A stretch of 64,000 nucleotides of DNA from Larkinella arboricola (GTDB taxonomy: Bacteria > Bacteroidota > Bacteroidia > Cytophagales > Spirosomataceae). Where the stretch lies: the NCBI RefSeq assembly GCF_003259745.1, contig NZ_QLMC01000001.1, positions 744,001 through 808,000 on the forward strand, given 5' to 3'. Both the position numbers and the translations under genes were made by a program. Within the stretch, counting starts at the first letter, position 1, and every line of letters begins with the position of its first letter. The notes beneath the pieces are model-generated. The model ran no database searches. It was not told where the DNA came from and was given only the letters and a program-made list of their open reading frames with translations. Shown piece after piece: positions 1 to 7,288 of this stretch.

Positions 1-3000
1 CCGGATCGAAGTACTGGTTCTTTTTATCCTTGTAAAGAATCGCCAGGTTGCGGGCTACGAAGGAAATCGATGCACCCTGCAATTTCAGGAACGACAGCTT
101 GCTGACGGGCAGGTTGTAGCTCAGTACTACCTGACGCAGTTTCACGAAGTCGTTGTTGAACATAAACATCTCCGTGTAATTCTTGTCGTTGTCGTAGTAT
201 GTATCGACATCTTCCTTGGCCCAGGTTTTGGTGAACGGATTGCCTTCCGGCGTAACGCCCGTTACAGTAACACCGGTTTCGCGGCCCGGCAGCGTTTCCT
301 GCGGCAGACCGAAGCGGTAGGCATACTGGTACAGGTTTGAGTAAACGATGCTACCGAATTTGCCGTCGATCAGGAAGTTCAGCGAGAAGTTTTTGTACCG
401 GAAATTGTTCGTAATCCCCATCGTCAGCGGAGGAGTACCCTGTCCGATTTCTTCCAGATCACCGCGTACGGCGTAGCCGCTGGCCGTGTTGTACACCACA
501 TTACCGTTGGCGTCGGTTTTCTTGCGGTATCCCCAAACCGTACCGTACGGTCTGCCGAGTACGTTCCGCACCAGACCACCCCCGACACCTGAACCCACGT
601 CGATACCGCTCAGTCCTTCGGCCAGTTGCTCGATTTTGCTCCTGTTGTAGGCCATGTTGTAGCTTACATCCCAGCTAAAGCCGCTCTTGGTAATGGGCGT
701 TCCGGTGAGCAGTAACTCAATCCCTTTGTTGCTCAGTTCCCCCACGTTCAGCAGGGCCGAGGTGTAACCCGATGAAAGGGCAATATTGCTCGTTACAATG
801 TCATTTGTTGTTCTGCGGTCGTAGAACGTCAGGTCAAGACCCAGCCGGTTGTTCAGGAATTTGGCTTCAATACCGGCTTCGGAGGTGGTTGAGGTCAACG
901 GTTTCAGATCCGGGTTTGGTACCTGTGACGAAGACAATCCCTGCACCGGACGGCCATTATGACCACCCTGTTGCATCGTGTAATACTGGTAAATCTGGTA
1001 GGCATTAACGGTGGCACCGCCCACCTGCGCCCATGACGCCCGCAACTTGGCAAAGCTGATGGCTTTGGGCATCTGGAACGCATCCGACAGAATGACCGAA
1101 CCACCGATGGATGGGTAGAAAATGCTGTTGCTTTTCGGATTCAGGACCGAGAACCAGTCCTGACGGCCCGACAGCGTCAGATACGCCACGTTTTTGTAAC
1201 CGAAGTCTACCGAACCAAACACCGAGTTGATGGCGCTTTTCATGTACGTCGGTGTGGTGATCGACGTAGCCAGGTTGGTGTAGCTGTAGAAGTACGGAAC
1301 CGTGAATTCGCTACCAGCAATGACCGTCTGATCGTAGATGGACCGTTGGGCGTTACCGCCTAACAGGGCTGAAAAACTCAGGTTGTCGTTCAGGAAATTC
1401 GTGTTGTAATTCAGGGTCAGCATCCCGTTGGTTTCCGATGAAGTTACCTTGCGGGCATCATACGTACCGAGCGGCTGGAAGGCGTTGTTGGTCGGCTGGA
1501 CATATTCAGACTGGAAGCTGTAATAATCCTGGCTGACGCTTCCCTTGATGTACAGGTTATCCAGAATGTCGTACCGGATGCTTCCCTGGCTTAAAAACCG
1601 GTGTTTGGTGTCATCGTTTTTGAACTTGTTAACCACAAAATACGGGTTCGGGGCCGCCGGAACGGGGTTCCATTCCACTTCTTTGCCCGTTACCGGATCG
1701 TAACCCGGCGCCAACGTCCGAATATCTACCGTGTTGGCGATCAGATACGTTGCCCAGTGGGGGTTCATGTCGGCATAACCCACTTTCGGACGGTTTTTGC
1801 CTTCCTCCAGGTTGTACTGGAATACGGTTTCGATGCTCAGCTTCTTGCCCAGAAATGCATTCAGGTTCAGGTTGGCAATCTTGCGGTTGAACGACGAATT
1901 CGGTACAATGCTGTTTGACTGCGTATTGTTCAGACCCAACCGGAAGTTGACCGACTCGTTACCGCCCGTGAACGCTACGGAGTTGATGTAGTTGGTACCG
2001 GTCCGGTAGAAGTTTTTCAGGTTATCTTTCTGGGGCGAGTAAGGGTGCATTTGACCATCCACCTGCGTATACGGCTGGCCGTCCATGCGCGCTCCGTACG
2101 AAAGCCGTCCCGTACTCTTGGCTTCCGTCAGGGTGGTCGGTTTTTTACCGTCTACGCCCTGACCGTACTCATACTGCCAGTTCGGAATCACGGCGAGGTC
2201 TTCAAACGTCGTGTTGCTGTTCACTTCCACACCGATGCCTTTCTGACCCCGGCCTTTTTTGGTCGTAATCAGAATAACTCCGTTGGAAGCCCGTGCCCCG
2301 TAAAGAGCCGCAGCCGGTCCGCCTTTCAGAACGCTGATCGACTCGATGTCGTCGGGGTTGATACCGCCAATCCCGTCACCACGGTCTACGTTCATCCCGT
2401 TTCCGTCGGCAGCCGTACCACCACCGGGAATGCTGTTGTCCATCGGCATCCCGTTGATCACGTACAGGGGCTGGTTGTTACCGTTCAACGAACCGTTACC
2501 CCGGATGATGACGCGGCTCGAACCACCGGGGCCAGTGGCCATACCGGTTGCATTTACCCCGGCAATTTTACCGGTCAGGGCGTTGGCGACGTTGGTTTCG
2601 CGGGCCTGCGTAAATTCCGTGCCTTTTACTTCCGAAACCGAGTACGCCAGGGCCTTTTTCTCCCGGGCAATACCGAGGGCTGTTACTACCACCTCGTTCA
2701 GTGACTTGGCTTCGGGGGCCAGCTGAACCGAAACCACGCTCTGGTTTCCTACCGTAACCTCTTGGGACGTGTATCCTACGAAGCTGAAAATCAGGACGGC
2801 GGATTCAACTTCGGTGTCCGGAATCACCAGCGTATATTTTCCTTCTGCATCCGAGGACGTTCCGCGTTGGGTTCCTTTCACCAGCACGCTCACACCGGGG
2901 AGTCCGGCGCCGGTTTCGTCCGTTACTTTTCCGGTTATGTTGCGTTTGGGTGCTTCTTTAATGCTGGCGGGAACCGACGGCAGTTGGGTCTGCACACGCT

Positions 3001-3355
3001 TCAGGATGATTTTGTCCTGCACCACTTCGTAGACGATTTTCTGAGGTGCCAGAATTTTTTCCAGTACTTCCGCCAGGGGCTCTTCCTGGAATTTGAACGT
3101 GTATTTCTGGTTGCTGAAAATCTGGGGATTGTACATGAATTTGACTTTCGTCAGGGTTTCAAGCTTCTCCAGGGCTTTTTCAACATCCACGTTGTTTAAG
3201 CGTAGGGTGATTTTTTGCTCCAGAACGCGTGGGCCGCGCAGGTCGTGGGCGTGGGCCGGCGTACCAGGGAGGATCACTAGGGATACTAGCGCCGGGTACA
3301 GAGCAGTGCGCCCAATGATCTGTATGGCAGCGTAAAATTGTCTGAGTTTAAGCAT
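1..3355 (-). CDS. SusC/RagA-family TonB-linked outer membrane receptor with STN domain (partial)
   Basis: The gene enters the window from its 5' end and its C-terminus lies beyond position 1; about 1118 codons are present. Reading the minus strand from the ATG at 3355 gives an N-terminal membrane/signal segment, then an STN (secretin/TonB short N-terminal) domain at about residues 45-95, a carboxypeptidase-regulatory-like domain around 135-215 (begins NITGKVTDETGAGLPGVSV), the SusC signature and plug (VVVTALGI, VIIRGNGSLNGNNQPLYVING, LKGGPAAALYGARASNGVILITTK) and a long beta barrel. SusC proteins form the outer-membrane channel of nutrient importers with a SusD lid, energised by TonB. In this family an STN domain usually means surface signalling through a FecR-like anti-sigma factor and an ECF sigma factor. 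Neither is found upstream here; a SusD partner would lie beyond the window edge. A CATCCG/CGGATG hairpin sits in the leader at 3402-3418. Confidence 0.93.
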   Translation of the reverse strand, partial: MLKLRQFYAAIQIIGRTALYPALVSLVILPGTPAHAHDLRGPRVLEQKITLRLNNVDVEKALEKLETLTKVKFMYNPQIFSNQKYTFKFQEEPLAEVLEKILAPQKIVYEVVQDKIILKRVQTQLPSVPASIKEAPKRNITGKVTDETGAGLPGVSVLVKGTQRGTSSDAEGKYTLVIPDTEVESAVLIFSFVGYTSQEVTVGNQSVVSVQLAPEAKSLNEVVVTALGIAREKKALAYSVSEVKGTEFTQARETNVANALTGKIAGVNATGMATGPGGSSRVIIRGNGSLNGNNQPLYVINGMPMDNSIPGGGTAADGNGMNVDRGDGIGGINPDDIESISVLKGGPAAALYGARASNGVILITTKKGRGQKGIGVEVNSNTTFEDLAVIPNWQYEYGQGVDGKKPTTLTEAKSTGRLSYGARMDGQPYTQVDGQMHPYSPQKDNLKNFYRTGTNYINSVAFTGGNESVNFRLGLNNTQSNSIVPNSSFNRKIANLNLNAFLGKKLSIETVFQYNLEEGKNRPKVGYADMNPHWATYLIANTVDIRTLAPGYDPVTGKEVEWNPVPAAPNPYFVVNKFKNDDTKHRFLSQGSIRYDILDNLYIKGSVSQDYYSFQSEYVQPTNNAFQPLGTYDARKVTSSETNGMLTLNYNTNFLNDNLSFSALLGGNAQRSIYDQTVIAGSEFTVPYFYSYTNLATSITTPTYMKSAINSVFGSVDFGYKNVAYLTLSGRQDWFSVLNPKSNSIFYPSIGGSVILSDAFQMPKAISFAKLRASWAQVGGATVNAYQIYQYYTMQQGGHNGRPVQGLSSSQVPNPDLKPLTSTTSEAGIEAKFLNNRLGLDLTFYDRRTTNDIVTSNIALSSGYTSALLNVGELSNKGIELLLTGTPITKSGFSWDVSYNMAYNRSKIEQLAEGLSGIDVGSGVGGGLVRNVLGRPYGTVWGYRKKTDANGNVVYNTASGYAVRGDLEEIGQGTPPLTMGITNNFRYKNFSLNFLIDGKFGSIVYSNLYQYAYRFGLPQETLPGRETGVTVTGVTPEGNPFTKTWAKEDVDTYYDNDKNYTEMFMFNNDFVKLRQVVLSYNLPVSKLSFLKLQGASISFVARNLAILYKDKKNQYFDP

Positions 3356-4166
3356 AATGATGGTTTTGTCGAGTTGGTTTTCGGCATAAAAAATCCTCAT
3401 CCATCCGCCAAACGGATGTAGCAAAAGGAACGCAACGAGCGGAAAATCAGGGGAGCGACGGGATAAGCATACCGGCTTGCTGAAAGGTTAGTAGTGAATT
3501 ATATTCATAGGTTGTGTATTTTTTCGTAGAATAGTCAGGTTGGTACGGATACCTAACAGGGTTACCGATTGCGTTGAATGCGATCAATTGGGTTATGGTT
3601 CGTGCAGACAGACCGTATACGCTGGTCGCTGCAATGAGGCTCCGGCTCACGAAACCAGAACAGAATTATGGTGCGGTACAATAGATCGTATTGTGGATTT
3701 GGAGTAAAGATGTAGCCGTACCTATCCAATACTCCTTTTTCTGAAATTTTTTTTTGATAATTTTTAGAATACTGAAATAATATACTGTAATAGTAGGCCA
3801 AAACTCCCGACAAAGGCCGGTAGTTAGGAGCAGATCATCCGTTATTTCCCCGGGTTTACTCCGGAGAAATCGTTTTTCGTCCGAAATGACTCCTCTTTTT
3901 TCGGCAGACCGGATAGCTTTGGAGCGGCAATGGCAAAAACAGGCAATCAAACCGAATACCCGCGAATTTATCGCTGGAAGGCCAGCCGGTATTGTACACA
4001 CCGGAACCGTCGGGTACGGTAAAACAGCGGTCTGCCCGGTTCTGAAACAAGCCGCCGAAAAATTCGCTACCTTCAAACCAGCATCAACCATTCATCCCAA
4101 CGGGGCATAGACACGAATCAGAATCTACTGAATCAGCACGGTCCGTAAAACCGGGGTTTCCGAATT
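3356..4166. other. Intergenic region, no recognisable gene
   Basis: About 810 bases separate the divergent SusC receptor and the LytS kinase. Several short open frames exist on both strands (for example 3886-4110 plus and 3666-4091 minus), but none has a recognisable domain, signal peptide or low-complexity-free family pattern, and they overlap one another. The stretch at 3735-3800 is clearly AT-rich (runs of T and A) and probably holds promoter elements for one or both flanking genes. A 6-bp hairpin (CATCCG/CGGATG, 3402-3418) lies about 50 bases upstream of the SusC start. No tRNA or terminator is visible. Confidence 0.5.
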
Positions 4167-5288
4167 ATGAACATCATCCGTCAGATATCGCAACGCAGTC
4201 CGGTGGGCATCCTGCTCTCCGTCCTGGTCTGTATCATGGGCGTTTACGGCGGCAGCGCCATTATTTACTTCACAACGGAGTTGCTGCTGGGCGGGTCGGA
4301 CGCTCATGCGCCGACCCTGTTCATCGTAGTCAATAACCTGTTCGATGCGCTGGTGGCGGTACTGACGAGTCAGGTGTTTCTCCGGTTTGGTGACCGGATT
4401 CCGTCGGTCTGGCTGCGGCATGTGCTGCTGACGGTTGCGATTATTGTGGCAGGAATGATAGAAAGTTTTTTCCTGTTCTGGCTGGTGGGCGATCCGTCGG
4501 TCAATCATATGGAAATACCGAAGTGGGTGAATATTTTTTACATTGTTCCGGCCCCGCTGATCGGCAATCTGTTTTATTATTTTCAGCGGCAGGCCCGCAA
4601 CGTGACGCGCAAAATCACCGAACAGGAATACCAGTTGCTGCACCTGGAGCAGTTGAAGGCCCGGGCCGAACTGGAAGCGCTGCAAGCCAAAATCAACCCG
4701 CACTTTCTGTATAACGCCCTGAATTCCATCGCCAGTCTGGTACACGACGAACCCGACCGGGCCGAACGCATGGTGTTGTTACTGTCGAAACTGTTTCGCT
4801 ACACGACCGGTATGAAAAACCGGTATTTTAACAGCGTTGCCGATGAACTGGAGATGGTCCGGACGTATCTGGACGTGGAGCAGGTTCGCTTCGGCGACCG
4901 GCTGAGTTACCGCATCGACCTGCCCGATTCCGCGCTGAATGAGGTTTATATTCCGCAGTTTCTGTTGCAGCCGCTGGTCGAAAATGCCATCAAACACGGT
5001 ATTTCGAAAGTGGCCGGACCGGGGGCGATTATTCTCCGGATTACGGAAGAAAACGGCTGGCTGACGTGCCGGATTCACGATAACGGCCCGGCTTTCCCCG
5101 AAGAGCTTGTTGCGGGGTACGGCCTGCAAAGTATTCAGGACAAGCTGATATTACTGTATGGCAACGACGCGCGCCTGCTGGTCGAAAATAAGCCGATGAA
5201 AGAAGTAATTGTTCAGATTAAGAAAGAGCGACTGAGCGCATCGCCAGACGTGATGCGACCCGTCCGGACCAAACCCGTTCCGCAATGA
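4167..5288 (+). CDS. LytS/YehU-type sensor histidine kinase
   Basis: This is a membrane-bound histidine kinase of the His_kinase (PF06580) family, 373 residues. Four hydrophobic helices lie in residues 12-140 with no extracytoplasmic sensor domain of any size, so the stimulus is probably sensed in or near the membrane. A short coiled linker (145-175) leads to the phosphoacceptor motif NPHFLYNALNSIASL, with His at about 179. The ATP-binding N box is LLQPLVENAIKHGIS (266-280), and a glycine-poor G box follows (HDNGPAFPEELVAGYGLQS). Its stop overlaps the next start (ATGA at 5285), and the third gene of the set is a LytTR response regulator, the usual partner of this kinase class. The signal and target genes cannot be read from the sequence. 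Confidence 0.92.
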   Translation: MNIIRQISQRSPVGILLSVLVCIMGVYGGSAIIYFTTELLLGGSDAHAPTLFIVVNNLFDALVAVLTSQVFLRFGDRIPSVWLRHVLLTVAIIVAGMIESFFLFWLVGDPSVNHMEIPKWVNIFYIVPAPLIGNLFYYFQRQARNVTRKITEQEYQLLHLEQLKARAELEALQAKINPHFLYNALNSIASLVHDEPDRAERMVLLLSKLFRYTTGMKNRYFNSVADELEMVRTYLDVEQVRFGDRLSYRIDLPDSALNEVYIPQFLLQPLVENAIKHGISKVAGPGAIILRITEENGWLTCRIHDNGPAFPEELVAGYGLQSIQDKLILLYGNDARLLVENKPMKEVIVQIKKERLSASPDVMRPVRTKPVPQ

Positions 5289-5551
5289 AAGCTGCAACCG
5301 AACGCCTGTTGATTCGCTGGTTCCACATCATGGCCAGCATCCCCATTCTGGGGTACATTTACGGACCCGTGGCTCAGCTTCCCGAAGCCGCTTTGATGGT
5401 GAAAGCCGTTATTCTGCCGCTGGTTATTTTGTCCGGTTTCTGGCTCTGGAAAGGGCATTGGGTTAAAAAATGGGTGGGTATCGGAACCGGAAAAGCTCCC
5501 TCGACGAACCCGCGTAAACCCGGTCTGCGCCCCTTCAAACTAAAAGCCTGA
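5285..5551 (+). CDS. Small membrane protein between LytS kinase and LytTR regulator
   Basis: An 88-residue protein whose ATG overlaps the kinase stop by four bases (ATGA), with the regulator starting four bases after its own stop, so the three genes are probably translated together. It has two hydrophobic segments (about residues 12-30 and 37-55) followed by a basic tail rich in Lys, Arg, Pro and Gly. I do not recognise a named family. The motif RWFHIMASIPI recalls the first helix of small b-type cytochromes, but the remaining haem ligands are absent, so that resemblance is weak. The context suggests an accessory subunit that modulates or anchors the kinase; this is inference. Confidence 0.75.
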   Translation: MKAATERLLIRWFHIMASIPILGYIYGPVAQLPEAALMVKAVILPLVILSGFWLWKGHWVKKWVGIGTGKAPSTNPRKPGLRPFKLKA

Positions 5552-5554
5552 ACC

Positions 5555-6322
5555 ATGCCGGGTCAATTTCCGCTTCGAACCCTGCTGGTGGACGATGAGC
5601 CGCTGGCAATCAATCGGCTCCGGCGTTTGCTGAAACCGTACGAAGACACATTTGAAATCGTGGGCGAAGCTGCCAATGGCCTCGAAGGTTTAAAAGCCGT
5701 TGATCTGCTAAAACCCGATCTCGTATTTCTGGATATCGAAATGCCCGGTCTGAACGGTTTTGAGATGCTGGCGAGGCTACCGTATCTGCCCATCGTCGTT
5801 TTTGCGACGGCTTACGACGATTATGCCGTGCGGGCGTTTGAGGAAAATTCCATCGATTACCTGCTGAAACCCATTGAGTCCGAGCGGCTGGAAAAAACCG
5901 TCGAGCGAATTCGAAAAATGCGGTTGGATTCCGCCGTTGCCAGCCCGGATTTACGGCATGTCTTCGAATTGCTCAAACCCAAAAAAGAACTGCATTCCAT
6001 TTCGGTTAAAACCGGCGACCGAATCCTGCTGATTCCGTTGAGTAACATTGCTTATTTTGAAGCAGAGGATAAATACGTTTTTCTAAATACCCTGGACGGT
6101 CAGCAGTTTCTGACCAGTCATACCATTACAACTCTTGAAGAAAAACTGCCCGATACGTTTACCCGAATCAGCCGTTCTACCCTCCTCAATATCCGGCACA
6201 TCCGGGAAATTCAACGGCATTTCAACGGGAAGTTTGTGGTGGTCATGCAGGATAAAAAGGCGACGCAACTCATGACCGGCAGCAGTTTTACAGACAACCT
6301 GAAAAATCTGATGGAGCTATGA
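5555..6322 (+). CDS. LytTR-family response regulator (LytR/AlgR type)
   Basis: A two-domain response regulator of 255 residues. The receiver domain (about 8-125) has the acidic pair DD13-14, phosphoacceptor Asp60 in LVFLDIEMPG, the Thr/Ala switch region VVFATAYDDYAVRAF and the conserved Lys in YLLKPI. A LytTR DNA-binding domain occupies about 150-250 (LIPLSNIAYFEAEDKYVFL, FTRISRSTLLNIRHIREI). LytTR proteins bind direct repeats upstream of target promoters. It closes the kinase/small membrane protein/regulator set. A pyrimidine-rich tract follows its stop. Confidence 0.95.
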   Translation: MPGQFPLRTLLVDDEPLAINRLRRLLKPYEDTFEIVGEAANGLEGLKAVDLLKPDLVFLDIEMPGLNGFEMLARLPYLPIVVFATAYDDYAVRAFEENSIDYLLKPIESERLEKTVERIRKMRLDSAVASPDLRHVFELLKPKKELHSISVKTGDRILLIPLSNIAYFEAEDKYVFLNTLDGQQFLTSHTITTLEEKLPDTFTRISRSTLLNIRHIREIQRHFNGKFVVVMQDKKATQLMTGSSFTDNLKNLMEL

Positions 6323-6544
6323 AGTGAAAAGGGAGCCTGAACGGAATTTGTCAATTTTTCATTTTTTCTCTTTCTCCTCTTTTCCAATTCTTTCTTTTCC
6401 AATATTCTTTTGCCGTTCTTCCTTTAATCCCATTTTTTATTCTTTCATAAAACCGCCCCTTTTAGTAACTTGCAACCTGATTTTCATCGGCCCACCTCGT
6501 CGGGCCGTCTTTATGTTAAAGTTTGTTAAAACGGATCTGGCTGA
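6323..6544. other. Pyrimidine-rich spacer and hairpin leader before uppS
   Basis: About 220 bases. From about 6347 to 6470 the plus strand is almost wholly C and T (tracts such as TTTTTTCTCTTTCTCCTCTT). It is preceded by a purine run right after the regulator stop (AAGTGAAAAGGGAG), so the two can pair imperfectly. A 6-bp GC stem (CGGCCC 6488-6493 / GGGCCG 6502-6507) followed by TCTTTAT lies just upstream of uppS. TAACTTGC at about 6469 resembles a Bacteroidota -7 element with one mismatch. A short frame across the tract is treated as non-coding. Confidence 0.4.
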
Positions 6545-7285
6545 ATGAAAGAACTCATTGACCTGAGCAATCTGCCGCGACATGTGGCCGTTATTATGGA
6601 CGGAAACGGACGTTGGGCCAAAAAGCAGGGAGCTGCACGGGTGTTCGGCCATCGAAATGCCATCAAAGCCGTCAGGGAGGTAACCGAGGGATGTGCGGAG
6701 CTAGGCGTGAAATACCTGACGCTTTATACGTTTTCAACGGAAAACTGGAACCGTCCAAAACTGGAGATTGATGCACTGATGCATTTGCTGGTGCACACCA
6801 TCCGGGCGGAGGTTCCCACGCTGATGGAAAACAACGTTCGGCTGACGGCTATTGGCAGCATCGATACGCTGCCGGGCGACTGCCGTTCCGAACTGACGGA
6901 AGCCATGCGCCTGACCGAAAATAACACCGGCCTGAACCTGATTCTGGCCCTGAGTTATAGCGGTAAATGGGATATTCTGGAGGCCACGAAAAAACTGGCC
7001 CGACAAGTGCAGGAAGGAACGTTAACGCCTGACCAGATTGACGATGAGGTGTTTGCCCGCGCCCTGGCTACGGAAGGAGTTGATGAGGTTGACCTGATGA
7101 TTCGGACCGGCGGAGATCATCGCATCAGTAACTTTATGCTCTGGCAACTGGCTTACGCAGAACTATATATAATGAATGACGTGTTGTGGCCCGATTTTCG
7201 TAAACCGCATTTGTGGGAAGCGATTCTAACCTATCAGAATCGCGAACGGCGTTTTGGCAAAATAAGCGAACAACTTGTCAAGTGA
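6545..7285 (+). CDS. uppS: Isoprenyl transferase (undecaprenyl diphosphate synthase)
   Basis: A cis-prenyltransferase of 246 residues, the usual length. It condenses isopentenyl diphosphate onto farnesyl diphosphate to make undecaprenyl diphosphate, the lipid carrier for peptidoglycan and surface polysaccharide. The catalytic P-loop motif VAVIMDGNGRWAKKQG (Asp about 19) is intact, as are TLYTFSTENWNRP, LNLILALSYSGKWDI, the diphosphate-binding RTGGDHRISNFMLWQLAYAE and the C-terminal LWPDF. It is followed three bases later by bamA and then two ompH genes, an arrangement common in Bacteroidota that couples carrier lipid and outer membrane biogenesis. Confidence 0.97.
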   Translation: MKELIDLSNLPRHVAVIMDGNGRWAKKQGAARVFGHRNAIKAVREVTEGCAELGVKYLTLYTFSTENWNRPKLEIDALMHLLVHTIRAEVPTLMENNVRLTAIGSIDTLPGDCRSELTEAMRLTENNTGLNLILALSYSGKWDILEATKKLARQVQEGTLTPDQIDDEVFARALATEGVDEVDLMIRTGGDHRISNFMLWQLAYAELYIMNDVLWPDFRKPHLWEAILTYQNRERRFGKISEQLVK

Positions 7286-7288
7286 TCT

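Noticed and set aside
3447-4110. Several short frames on both strands between the SusC and LytS genes
   Set aside because: They overlap one another, have no domain or signal features, and one crosses an AT-rich promoter-like stretch.
6324-6548. 74-residue frame rich in Phe and Ser after the LytTR regulator
   Set aside because: Its composition simply reflects the polypyrimidine tract.
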